Below are positions 15,851 to 24,223 of a DNA stretch of 34,268 nt, one piece after another; the stretch's first letter is position 1, and each line of letters begins with the position of its first letter. Under the pieces are notes generated by a model. The model made no database searches and had not been told where the DNA came from. It saw only the letters and a program-made list of their open reading frames with translations. The stretch is from positions 1 through 34,268 of IMG/VR virus record IMGVR_UViG_3300012920_010945; one strand, 5' to 3'. The position numbers and the translations under genes were made by a program. This DNA is from a virus.

Positions 15851-16884
15851 ACAGTCAGGATATAGAGTCCGTACTCACAGAATTAGGGTATGTCTTAGAT
15901 GACAGAGGAGACTACTGGCAAACCAATGCAGTATACAGAGGAGGGGATAACAGAACTGCAGTCCAAATATATAAAGATACAGGAGTATGGAAAGACTACG
16001 TTCAGGAGACTGGGTTCCTGCCGCTACAAGCTTTAATTGAAAAAAGCTGCGAAGACCTAAGCAAGAAGGACTTAGATAATATATTAAAAAATTTTAACTC
16101 AATAACTCCAGCGACCACACAAGCAAAACAACAAAAATATACCACAGAAGAAATATACAATGAAGAAGAACTAGAAAAACTTTTACCACATTTTCAGTTT
16201 TACAACGAAAGAGGAATTAGTGATGAAGTTTTAAAAAAAACTAAAGGGGGCTTATCAACTCAAGGGCAGATGTACCAGAGGTTTGTTTTTCCAATTTATA
16301 ATGAATACGGGCACATTACTGGATTTGCAGGGAGAGACATGATCAACAAAGAAGGAAGGCCAAAATGGAAACATATAGGAAAAAAAACAAAGTGGGCATA
16401 CCCATATAATCACCCAAATTTTTCAAGAGAGAAATGGCAAAACAAACCTATAATTTTAGTAGAAAGCATAGGTGACTTTTTAGCTATAGAAGAAAATTTA
16501 AAAGAAAATTGCCTTGTAACATTTGGCCTAGATATATCACCTTCGTTAATAAATACCTTAGTAGAAATTAACCCTGAGAAAATATTCATTTCACTAAACA
16601 ATGACGCAACTTCAAAAGAAAACAGAGGATTGCATAGTTCTATTAAAAACTATCTTAAATTACTATCTTTTTTTGATCCAGATAAAATAAAAATTTGCAT
16701 ACCAATAAAGAATGACTTTGGCGAAATGAACAAACAAGACTTTAATGAATGGAAGAGCAAGAAAGAAACAATTAACAACAAAGATCAAAAAGAAGATATT
16801 AAAAAACTAGCAGAAAAACTTACTTCGGAGAATAAAATATCAAAGAACCTTTCTAAAAAAATAAAGTTAATACATGACAGATAA
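15847..16884 (+). CDS. Toprim DNA primase, T4 gp61-like
   Basis: A 345-residue primase. The N-terminal 60 residues (WQTNAVYRGGDNRTAVQIY, GVWKDYVQETG) occupy the place of the zinc domain but contain none of its Cys/His ligands. The toprim core has a hinge strand ILVESIGDFLAIEE (Glu and Asp as in VEGxxD), then ISLNNDATSKENRG, where the usual D-x-D reads N-N-D, and a C-terminal KQDFNEW that fits K-DxN. It makes RNA primers on the lagging strand together with the helicase. Length is close to T4 gp61. It overlaps the next gene by 11 bases. Confidence 0.82.
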   Translation: MNSQDIESVLTELGYVLDDRGDYWQTNAVYRGGDNRTAVQIYKDTGVWKDYVQETGFLPLQALIEKSCEDLSKKDLDNILKNFNSITPATTQAKQQKYTTEEIYNEEELEKLLPHFQFYNERGISDEVLKKTKGGLSTQGQMYQRFVFPIYNEYGHITGFAGRDMINKEGRPKWKHIGKKTKWAYPYNHPNFSREKWQNKPIILVESIGDFLAIEENLKENCLVTFGLDISPSLINTLVEINPEKIFISLNNDATSKENRGLHSSIKNYLKLLSFFDPDKIKICIPIKNDFGEMNKQDFNEWKSKKETINNKDQKEDIKKLAEKLTSENKISKNLSKKIKLIHDR

Positions 16885-17902
16885 AAGAAAACCGCTTTCA
16901 GCAAGTAAAATTAAAACATTTCAGTCATGTTCTTGGTTGTATTGGTGCAAATATCATCTGAAATTACCAGAAGACTCAAATGATGGAGCGAGCAGAGGTA
17001 CAATTTGCCATTTAATCTTTGAATGTCTAGGCAACCCTAGACACAAACACCATTACAATAAAATCATAAAAGGAGGTTCTGCTTGGAAAAGTAAAAGCGT
17101 AAAAAGATTAGTACTATATCATGCAAAAAAATTAGGAGTATACGATTTAGAAAATTTAAACTCAATAAATGACATGATTTTAAACGGCCTCAGGTATGAC
17201 TTCTTTGGTAAAGACGAAGGAAGACCAACAAAAGCTATATCAGAAAAATCTTTTGACATAGATATAGACGAAGAGGACAAAAAATACTCAATTAGAGGAT
17301 TCATTGATAAATTATTTCTATATAAGAAAAAAGGCCTAGCAATAATAAGAGACTTTAAGACAAGCAAGAAAGTTTTCAGCGGAAAAGATAAAACAGACAA
17401 CCTTCAAGATCTGATGTACAGTCTTGCTGTAAAGAAAATTTACCCAGAATTTTTATCAAGACAATCAGAATTTTTATTTTTAAAATTTGACCTTGAAAAA
17501 GATCTTTTAGGCAAAAGTGGAGAAGGGGTTATAAAAATGGATCCTGTATCTGATGACGAACTAGAAGGTTTTGAGTATTTCTTAACAGAAATTCAAAAAC
17601 TGATTGATGATTTCTCTGTAGAAGATGCTCACGAAAACCTAGCAGCAAAACAAGACTACCCAAAAGATGGTAGTTTCAGTGGACCGTTATCATGCGGCTT
17701 CGCAAAACACCCCAACCAACTCAAAAAAGACGGAACTAAAATGTGGCACTGCCCGCACAAGTTTGAATACCAATATTGGACATTAAAGAATAAAAACGGA
17801 GAGACTATAAAAAGTTCTTTAAGAAACGACTTAATTGCTGATGAAAAATCTGGAGAATCAATATCAGAAGAGTATTATAAAGGCTGCCCACACTGGAAAT
17901 AA
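16874..17902 (+). CDS. PD-(D/E)XK exonuclease, RecB/Cas4-like
   Basis: A 342-residue nuclease of the PDDEXK_1 (RecB/Cas4/AddB C-domain) group. Signs are SASKIKTFQSCSWLYWCKYH at the N-terminus, RGTICHLIFECL with the His, GFIDKLFLYKKKGLAIIRDFKTSKK with the catalytic D...D-x-K (about residues 140-165), and QDLMYSLAVKKIYP (the Q-x3-Y motif). The C-terminus has spaced Cys residues (SCGF, HCPHKF, GCPHWK) which, with N-terminal Cys, could bind an iron-sulphur cluster or zinc. It probably processes DNA ends for the UvsX-like recombinase. Its stop shares one base with the next start. Confidence 0.82.
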   Translation: MTDKRKPLSASKIKTFQSCSWLYWCKYHLKLPEDSNDGASRGTICHLIFECLGNPRHKHHYNKIIKGGSAWKSKSVKRLVLYHAKKLGVYDLENLNSINDMILNGLRYDFFGKDEGRPTKAISEKSFDIDIDEEDKKYSIRGFIDKLFLYKKKGLAIIRDFKTSKKVFSGKDKTDNLQDLMYSLAVKKIYPEFLSRQSEFLFLKFDLEKDLLGKSGEGVIKMDPVSDDELEGFEYFLTEIQKLIDDFSVEDAHENLAAKQDYPKDGSFSGPLSCGFAKHPNQLKKDGTKMWHCPHKFEYQYWTLKNKNGETIKSSLRNDLIADEKSGESISEEYYKGCPHWK

Positions 17903-18642
17903 TGATTCAAAAAAAATGTTTTTTCTCTGTTTTAACTAAAAGCTTTATAGAAGGCTTTAAGGTCTTTTCTTCTTCTCTGATTAGACACAATCCATGGATA
18001 AATAAAACCCAGAACGACATGGTTATTGTATCTGTAGATCTTTCAGAGGAAGATAAAAAAGAGTGCGAAAAATATTATAAATATATCAAATGGATAGAGC
18101 CAGAAAAACTCCCATCAAACTTTGATGAAGATAAACTTAAAATAGGAAAATGCGCATTGTATAAACTGCAAGCATTCTCTTTATATGAATATGATTTAGT
18201 AATCTCTATTGACGTGGGAGATATGGTGGTAATAAAACCTATTCCTGAAATTTTTGCATTCAATACTTCCATAGGAATGGTGCAAGGATGGACAAGAGAT
18301 CACGGGTGGCACGATACTAAAAAATTAGGAGGAACATTCAATGGCGGACTAGTAATACTGAATAGAGAACTAAGAAACCCATATATATATGAAAAGTTAA
18401 TAAACTCTAGATGCACCCCTTATTTTGATCAACAAATTTTAAACGACCAATTCAGGGGAAAAATATCTAAACTACCAATTTCTTTAAATTTCTCAAAAAG
18501 ATTAATAGAATGTCAAGACGTTGATATTAACGATGCTCAAATAATACATTATGTAGGAGAAAAACCGTGGCAAGACTACGAAAAAAAAGAATTATATAAA
18601 AACATAGAAAAATTCTGGATAAATGAAAAGCAAAACTTATAA
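17902..18642 (+). CDS. GT8-like glycosyltransferase
   Basis: A 246-residue GT-A transferase. Features of family GT8 (glycogenin/LgtC type): LYKLQAFSLYEYDLVISIDVGDMVV around residues 87-111, where the metal-binding acids are D104 and D107; GGTFNGGLVILNRELR, the GxFNxGxxxxN segment; YFDQQILND (the DQ motif); and IIHYVGEKPW near the end (the H-x2-G-x2-KPW motif). It would transfer Gal or Glc with retention. It is co-transcribed with the replisome, not with the main glycan operon, and begins a second sugar module. Confidence 0.85.
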   Translation: MIQKKCFFSVLTKSFIEGFKVFSSSLIRHNPWINKTQNDMVIVSVDLSEEDKKECEKYYKYIKWIEPEKLPSNFDEDKLKIGKCALYKLQAFSLYEYDLVISIDVGDMVVIKPIPEIFAFNTSIGMVQGWTRDHGWHDTKKLGGTFNGGLVILNRELRNPYIYEKLINSRCTPYFDQQILNDQFRGKISKLPISLNFSKRLIECQDVDINDAQIIHYVGEKPWQDYEKKELYKNIEKFWINEKQNL

Positions 18643-19339
18643 AAATATTTTTTTAGTAACAACCCAAAATGGCAGAGAAGAAATCGTTTATGATTTTATG
18701 CAGTCAAAAGCTATGCAGCAAGCTATCAAACAGGAAGATTTAATACTCTTATGCTTTGCAGATGCAGAAAAAACCAAAACAAAAAGAACTGACTACGGAC
18801 ATAACGTAAGAGAACTTTTTTTAGATTGTCCAGAAAAATATGCCCAACTAAGCCTCAAGACTCTTAAATCTATACAATATTGCTGTAAAAACTTTAAGTT
18901 TGAAAGATTACATAAATGCGATGACAATAAAATGATTAACGAAGAAGTTTATGATATAAATTATAACAAATACGATTTTCAAGGCTGCTGTAAACACCAA
19001 ATTCCTCGACAGCATGATAGGTATATAAATAAAAACAAACACAAATGCATAAAACTTCCAACACATTTTTTAAAACTCGGCCTAGATCAGTGCGAGAAAA
19101 GAACTTTTGATAGGTGGTCAAAAAAAAGAGGAATATGGGTAGACCTATGGCATTATGACAACGAAGTATGGTATAGCAATTGGAAACCCTACTCTATTTC
19201 TTATAATTTTGCACAAATTTTATCAAAAGCAGATAAGTATGAATTTTTATATAGAAAATATTTAGCAGGATGCGAAGACCACATGATAGGAAAAGTGTAC
19301 AAAGATTTACAACTTTATTTTAATTTAACAGCAGAATGA
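18623..19339 (+). CDS. GT31-like glycosyltransferase
   Basis: A 238-residue protein with the order of motifs of family GT31 (beta-1,3-galactosyl- and GlcNAc-transferases of eukaryotes): NVRELFLDCPEKYAQLSLKTL (near D-x-Y-x-NLT-x-KTL, about residues 54-74), RLHKCDDNKM (95-104, in the place of the DDD metal motif), KPYSISYNFAQILS (in place of YPxYxxGxGYVLS) and AGCEDHMIGKVY (the EDVYVG-type motif). It lacks the membrane anchor of Golgi enzymes. Similarity is by motif only. It overlaps both neighbours. Confidence 0.55.
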   Translation: MKSKTYKNIFLVTTQNGREEIVYDFMQSKAMQQAIKQEDLILLCFADAEKTKTKRTDYGHNVRELFLDCPEKYAQLSLKTLKSIQYCCKNFKFERLHKCDDNKMINEEVYDINYNKYDFQGCCKHQIPRQHDRYINKNKHKCIKLPTHFLKLGLDQCEKRTFDRWSKKRGIWVDLWHYDNEVWYSNWKPYSISYNFAQILSKADKYEFLYRKYLAGCEDHMIGKVYKDLQLYFNLTAE

Positions 19340-20340
19340 AAATCAACATTATAGGATGTGGACTCTCAGGAGTAACAGCAGCAATCAAGCTTAAAGAAAA
19401 AGGGCATGATGTAGAAATATTTGAAACGCGAGATCATATTGCAGGAAATTGCTACGATCATAAAGTAGACGGAGTAACAGTTCATGAATACGGGTCACAC
19501 ATATTCCACACTAGCAACGAAAAGGTATGGGAATTTCTTAATAGATATACAAAATTTAACGACTATAGTCATAAAGTTAGAGCAAACACAAAAGAAGGGA
19601 GGCTATCAATTCCTTTTAGCAAGAAAACTGCAGAACAGTTAGGAAGAGATTTAGACCCAGAAGAGATTAAGGATCTTCTTTTTAAAGAATATTCAGAACG
19701 TCACTGGGGCATACCTTGGGAGGAGTTGCCAAAATCAATTTCTGGACGGGTGCCCAACAAGAGAGATAACTATGATGATAGATATTTTACCGATAAATAT
19801 CAAGGCATACCAGAACAAGGTTATACAAAAATGTTTGAAGCGATGCTCGAAGGAATTAAAGTAAACCTAGGGGTAGATCCAGACGCATGGAAAAATTTAA
19901 AAGGCGACTTAATGATATGGACAGGAAGAATATCGCAGTACTTTGATATGTGCTACGGACACCTTCCCTATAGATCATTAAGGTTTGAGCATACCAAAAC
20001 AAAAAGAGATCCAAATGAATTTTCTTACGAGCTAGGTGCAGTCATCAATGAGTGTAACACTCAACCCTTCAATAGAACTATGGATAGTGCTGCATATTTA
20101 GATGAACGCCCAGAATATACTATACTAACAAGAGACTACCCAGAAGAGTACGTTAAAGGTAAAAATGAACCTATTTATCCAAAAACATTTGGAGAAGGTC
20201 CAGAACTTTACCAAAAATATAGAGAATTATCAAAAACAAAAAAAGACGTCATATTTCTCGGCAGGTTAGCGACTTACAAATACCTTGATATGCACCAAGC
20301 AGTGGGAGCAGCCTTAAGAGTTATTAACAAAATAAATTAA
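19336..20340 (+). CDS. glf: UDP-galactopyranose mutase
   Basis: A 334-residue FAD enzyme that interconverts UDP-galactopyranose and UDP-galactofuranose. The N-terminus has the dinucleotide fold IIGCGLSGVTAA (about 4-15) with an FET(R) acidic strand end and the flavin segment HIAGNCYDH. YGSHIFHTSNEKVW (about 53-66) and the C-terminal RLATYKYLDMHQAVGAAL are signature stretches of Glf. Slightly shorter than the bacterial norm (about 370). It provides galactofuranose donors for viral glycans, perhaps used by the preceding two transferases. It overlaps the previous gene by four bases. Confidence 0.93.
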   Translation: MKINIIGCGLSGVTAAIKLKEKGHDVEIFETRDHIAGNCYDHKVDGVTVHEYGSHIFHTSNEKVWEFLNRYTKFNDYSHKVRANTKEGRLSIPFSKKTAEQLGRDLDPEEIKDLLFKEYSERHWGIPWEELPKSISGRVPNKRDNYDDRYFTDKYQGIPEQGYTKMFEAMLEGIKVNLGVDPDAWKNLKGDLMIWTGRISQYFDMCYGHLPYRSLRFEHTKTKRDPNEFSYELGAVINECNTQPFNRTMDSAAYLDERPEYTILTRDYPEEYVKGKNEPIYPKTFGEGPELYQKYRELSKTKKDVIFLGRLATYKYLDMHQAVGAALRVINKIN

Positions 20341-20343
20341 GTC

Positions 20344-20372
20344 TTGCAGTACACTCAAATCGATGCTATAAT
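20344..20372 (+). promoter_or_regulatory. Sigma70-type promoter of nrdA
   Basis: TTGCAG (20344-20349), an exact 17-base spacer and a perfect TATAAT (20367-20372). Unlike the other promoters it leaves a leader of roughly 55 bases before the ATG at 20435. The -10 box is inside an inverted repeat (20365-20386). Confidence 0.75.
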
Positions 20373-20386
20373 AACTAAATTATAGC
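20365..20386. repeat. Inverted repeat over the nrdA -10 box (candidate operator)
   Basis: GCTATAAT (20365-20372) and ATTATAGC (20379-20386) are perfect reverse complements separated by AACTAA. The left arm contains the whole -10 box, and the right arm covers the expected transcription start. A dimeric repressor binding here would block the polymerase. As RNA the right arm could pair only if transcription started upstream, so a DNA operator is more likely. It does not look like an NrdR box. Confidence 0.5.
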
Positions 20387-20434
20387 AATTCTTAAATATT
20401 TTAAAACTACAAAAACAGCGGTGTATCCCAAAGC

Positions 20435-22870
20435 ATGGAAGACATAAAAGTCAAAAAAAGAAACGGAAGATTAGAAGATTTTAACGTCCAAAAAATTAAC
20501 GCTAGTGCAGAGCGAGCCTGCGAAGGTATAGGAGAAGTTTCAGCAAGCGAAATAGTGCTCGACGCACAACTTCAACTATTCAATAAAATTACGACGCAAG
20601 AGATTGACGGAGCTCTTATATTTTCAGCAAGACAGAAGATAGAAAAAGAGCCGAACTATTCATATGCTGCAGCAAGATTATTATTAAACAACCTATACAA
20701 GGAAGTATTCAGAGAAGGGGTTGACTCTGATATGTTCAGCCTTCAGTATAAAAAAGCATTTGTCCAGAATATAAAAAAGCTCGTCAAGTCAGAAAAGATC
20801 AACCCAGAACTTCTTAAGTTTGATCTTGCCTACTTAGCAGAGAACCTTAATTTAGATAGAGATAAAAAATTTAAATACCTAGGAGCTCAGATACTTTACG
20901 ATAGATACCTAATTAGAGAAGACAATAAAGTAATGGAGTCACCACAAGCCTTCTGGATGAGGGTTGCAATGGGTTTATCAATCAACGAAAAAGATAAAAA
21001 TAAAAAGGCTGTAGAGTTCTATAATCTAATTAGCGAGATGAAGTATACCCCTTCAACACCAACATTATTTAATAGCGGCACAACTCACTCACAATTAAGC
21101 TCTTGTTACTTAAATACTTTTGATGACAGTATAGACGGAATCTTTGATGGAGCATGGCAAGAAGCAAGAAAGTCAAAATATGCTGGAGGTTTAGGTCTAG
21201 ACGTAACTCCTTTTAGGTCAACAGGTTCCTACATTAAAGGAACAAATGGAATTTCAAGCGGTCTAGTCCCTTGGTTAAAAATTTATAATGATCTTCTCGT
21301 GGCAGTAAACCAAGGAGGTAAGCGTCCAGGAGCTGGATGTGCTTATCTTGAACCATGGCACTTAGATTATGAAGAATTCCTTAACCTAAGAAAAAACACG
21401 GGAGACGACAGGTTAAGGTGTCACGATATGAATACGGCATCATGGATACCAGATGAATTCATGAGGAGAGTTCAAAGCAATGAAGACTGGTACTTCTTTG
21501 ACCCAAGAGACGCAGACCTTCATGATCGCTTTGGTATAGAATTTGACATAAAATATAATGAGCTAATCGAGATGGCAGAAAACGGAGAGGTCAAAAATTG
21601 GAGAAAAACTTCAGCAAAAGACCTTTGGAAAAAAATGCTAAAAGTTCTTTTTGAGACGTCCCACCCTTGGAATACATTCAAAGATCCTTGTAATATTAGA
21701 TATACAAATCAGCATGAAGGAACGGTTCATAGCAGTAATCTATGCACAGAAATTACCCTACATACAAAGGCCTCTAAATACAACAAAGGAGAAAAAACTG
21801 AAGTAGGAGAAACGGCTGTATGTAATCTTGGATCAGTAAATCTGCTAAATCATTTTGACGAAGAATCTAACTCAGTAAACTTTAAGGAGCTAGAAAAAAC
21901 AATACATACAGCATTAAGAATACTCGATAATGTTATAGACCTAAACTTCTACCCAACAAAAGAAGCCGAAAATTCAAATTTAAAAAATAGACCAGTAGGT
22001 CTAGGCATGATGGCTCTGCACGATGTTTTACATAAAATGAACATCAAAATTGACAGCAAAGAAGCTGTTGAGTTTAGCGACAAACTATTTGAGTTTTACT
22101 CAATGCATGCAATTTACTCAAGCTCGATACTTGCAACAGAAAGAGGTAAATATGAAACTTACAAAGGTTCTTTATGGAGTAAAAACATATTCCCAATTGA
22201 TTCTTACAATAATCTAATGCTATACAGAGATAAACAAAAAAATTCTAAAACAGGACAAGGGCAAACACTAGAAGAGTGGGGTAGAGTTAGACAGCATGTA
22301 GCTGAATTTGGTATGCGAAACTCAAATGTAATGGCAATTGCGCCAACAGCAACCATAGGATACATAAACGGCGTCGAGCAAAGCATCGAGCCAAATTTTT
22401 CCGTTCTTTTTGTATATGAAAATAAAAGCGGAAACTTTTTTATAACCAACGAACATTTTGTTAAAGATATGAAAGAAAGAGGTTTATGGAATGTTGAAAT
22501 AGCTAACCTAGTAAAACAGGCAGACGGAGATCTTTCTCTTCTTAACGGCTCAATACCAGAAGATCTAAAAGAAAAATATAAAACCGCTTTTGACAGAGAC
22601 ATGTTTACGCTAATCGATGCAAATAGTGCGAGGCAAAAATGGATGGATCAATCCTTGAGCTTCAATTTGTACAACAAATCAACTTCATTAAAATATCTTA
22701 ATGACATCTACATGCACTGCTGGGAACAAGGCTTAAAAACAACATATTATTTAAGAAATAGAGCAGCAACAAAAGTTGAAAAATCAACCTCAGAAGAAAC
22801 TTCAGAACAACCTTCAGCATGCAGTATTGAAGCAATGAAGAATGGAGAGGTGTGTGAAAGCTGCCAGTAA
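20435..22870 (+). CDS. nrdA: Class I ribonucleotide reductase, large subunit
   Basis: An 811-residue alpha subunit that reduces ribonucleoside diphosphates. Residues 1-90 form an ATP-cone (VKKRNGRLEDFNVQKI), so it keeps allosteric activity control. Catalytic residues: C224 in SSCYLNTFD and C463 in AVCNLGSVNL (redox pair), N435, C437 and E439 in NLCTE, Y771-Y772 in TTYYLRNRAAT for radical transfer, and the C-terminal CESC (807-810) that accepts electrons from a redoxin. All key residues are present. It partners with the NrdB at 24224, although two genes lie between. It has its own promoter and a candidate operator. Confidence 0.96.
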   Translation: MEDIKVKKRNGRLEDFNVQKINASAERACEGIGEVSASEIVLDAQLQLFNKITTQEIDGALIFSARQKIEKEPNYSYAAARLLLNNLYKEVFREGVDSDMFSLQYKKAFVQNIKKLVKSEKINPELLKFDLAYLAENLNLDRDKKFKYLGAQILYDRYLIREDNKVMESPQAFWMRVAMGLSINEKDKNKKAVEFYNLISEMKYTPSTPTLFNSGTTHSQLSSCYLNTFDDSIDGIFDGAWQEARKSKYAGGLGLDVTPFRSTGSYIKGTNGISSGLVPWLKIYNDLLVAVNQGGKRPGAGCAYLEPWHLDYEEFLNLRKNTGDDRLRCHDMNTASWIPDEFMRRVQSNEDWYFFDPRDADLHDRFGIEFDIKYNELIEMAENGEVKNWRKTSAKDLWKKMLKVLFETSHPWNTFKDPCNIRYTNQHEGTVHSSNLCTEITLHTKASKYNKGEKTEVGETAVCNLGSVNLLNHFDEESNSVNFKELEKTIHTALRILDNVIDLNFYPTKEAENSNLKNRPVGLGMMALHDVLHKMNIKIDSKEAVEFSDKLFEFYSMHAIYSSSILATERGKYETYKGSLWSKNIFPIDSYNNLMLYRDKQKNSKTGQGQTLEEWGRVRQHVAEFGMRNSNVMAIAPTATIGYINGVEQSIEPNFSVLFVYENKSGNFFITNEHFVKDMKERGLWNVEIANLVKQADGDLSLLNGSIPEDLKEKYKTAFDRDMFTLIDANSARQKWMDQSLSFNLYNKSTSLKYLNDIYMHCWEQGLKTTYYLRNRAATKVEKSTSEETSEQPSACSIEAMKNGEVCESCQ

Positions 22871-23129
22871 TACAATCTTAAATAGATTCAAAGAAGGAAT
22901 AATAAGAGCATCTCTTATAAGAAAGGAGATGATCCTAATAAGGTTTGACCCAGAAGAGTATTCTGACATTAAAAAAATTAATCAACTAAAAGATTTTTAT
23001 ATCAAAACAATAAAAGATTTAATTTATAATGGCAAAGAGTATATAAGTCTTTCTGTCGACGAAGAAGAAATGATCAGAGTTGCAATAGACTTAGATAAAT
23101 ATGAATCTATACTAAGAAGAATAAATTAG
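22842..23129 (+). CDS. Small protein of unknown function
   Basis: A 95-residue protein with no recognisable family. It is alpha/beta in look: NTILNRFKEGIIRASLIRKE, MILIRFDPEEY, a helix IKKINQLKDFYIKTIKDLI, a strand EYISLSVDEEEMIRVAIDL and a C-terminal helix. The start used is the ATG at 22842, 29 bases inside nrdA; GTG at 22854 or ATG at 22929 are alternatives. It is probably co-transcribed with nrdA and ends before the -10-like element of the next gene. Confidence 0.6.
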   Translation: MERCVKAASNTILNRFKEGIIRASLIRKEMILIRFDPEEYSDIKKINQLKDFYIKTIKDLIYNGKEYISLSVDEEEMIRVAIDLDKYESILRRIN

Positions 23130-23130
23130 T

Positions 23131-23137
23131 GTATAAT
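23131..23137 (+). promoter_or_regulatory. GTATAAT -10 element before the LamG gene
   Basis: A perfect TATAAT (23132-23137) preceded by GTG, just past the upstream stop and eight bases before the ATG at 23146. The -35 position is weak (ATACTA). It fits the short-leader promoter pattern of the window. Confidence 0.45.
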
Positions 23138-23145
23138 ATATTGCG

Positions 23146-24174
23146 ATGAACTTACAGGAATTAAACAATCTCATTCACTCTGCAACAAAAGAAGAACTGC
23201 AGACAAACCTAAGCGCATGGAAATCTGAAATTAATACAATACTTTTAACAGGAACAGAAGCCGACGAACATTATTTTATTAATCATACAGGCAGAGAATT
23301 ATTTAGAAAATTATACAATTTTGATTTAGAGTCAGAGATCAAAGATGAATACTATTCAGGATTTAGACCTCAAAGAAAAAGCAAATTAAATGCTTTAGAC
23401 ATCACAATAAGGGCGCACCTTGACGCAACAGTAAGCAACTCTATCTCAGAGTCTTCTGGAAGCGTTAGCGAATGGAGAGATATTAGCGGAAACAATTTTC
23501 ATGCATCAACCTCAACGGCTAGCAACATGCCAACCACGAATTCTAGAACCCTTAACGGATTAAATGTTATAGACTTCGATGGAACAGACAATTGTCTTAC
23601 ATTTTCAAGTACAGATGTAGTTTCGCTAGGCTATACAACTGCATTTATCGTATACAAATCAGACGCAGCAAACAACGACTACATTCTTGGCTCAGGAAAC
23701 AAAGAGGGCAGCAGATCTAGATTTTACCTGCGGTCAGACTCATCTATCATAGGTTCATGGGACGGCGGACAAAATGACAAAATTAATTTTTTAAGCAAAA
23801 CCGACACAAACGAAAGAATTTCTATGCAAGAAACTGTACTAGGGACAACAGAAGGAAACCTTGGAACATTTTTATATAGAGATGGAGTTTTCCAAAATTC
23901 CAAGCCAGACGTGGCATATATTCACGAGATAAGTTCAACGCAACCAAACAATGAAGACATGGTAAAGCTACAGCTAGGTTGCAGGGAAGGCAACGTAAAT
24001 AAGCACGAAGGATATATTGCAGAAGTTTTATTCCTTAATAACGGAGGAGAACAGCTTGCTCAAGATACTCGCGAAAATATAGAAGCCTACTTAGCTCACA
24101 AGTGGGGGTTAACATCAAAGTTAGATGGCGCACACCCATATAAGAACAGCTTATATAAAACTTTTAATTCTTAA
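23146..24174 (+). CDS. LamG/concanavalin-like jelly-roll protein, probable virion protein
   Basis: A 342-residue protein. Residues 1-85 are helical and charged. From about 86 there is a beta-sandwich of the LamG/ConA type: HLDATVSNSI, VSEWRDISGNNFHAS, LNGLNVIDFDGTDNCLTF, TAFIVYKSD, RSRFYLRSDS and FLYRDGVFQN. It ends in IAEVLFLNN and IEAYLAHKWGLTSKLDGAHP, a C-terminal signature common in glycan-binding proteins of aquatic bacteria and their phages. There is no signal peptide, so it is more likely a tail-fibre or capsid-decoration protein that binds surface glycans than a secreted host protein. Oddly placed between the two reductase genes. Confidence 0.75.
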   Translation: MNLQELNNLIHSATKEELQTNLSAWKSEINTILLTGTEADEHYFINHTGRELFRKLYNFDLESEIKDEYYSGFRPQRKSKLNALDITIRAHLDATVSNSISESSGSVSEWRDISGNNFHASTSTASNMPTTNSRTLNGLNVIDFDGTDNCLTFSSTDVVSLGYTTAFIVYKSDAANNDYILGSGNKEGSRSRFYLRSDSSIIGSWDGGQNDKINFLSKTDTNERISMQETVLGTTEGNLGTFLYRDGVFQNSKPDVAYIHEISSTQPNNEDMVKLQLGCREGNVNKHEGYIAEVLFLNNGGEQLAQDTRENIEAYLAHKWGLTSKLDGAHPYKNSLYKTFNS

Positions 24175-24182
24175 TTTTTTTC

Positions 24183-24211
24183 TTGCAAATGGTCTTAATG
24201 TGTGATAATAT
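24183..24211 (+). promoter_or_regulatory. Sigma70-type promoter of nrdB
   Basis: TTGCAA (24183-24188), a 17-base spacer containing TGTG and TAATAT (24206-24211), twelve bases before the ATG at 24224. GATAAT two bases upstream is an alternative -10 with a 15-base spacer. The leader would be about five bases. Confidence 0.6.
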
Positions 24212-24223
24212 CGTTATATAAAT

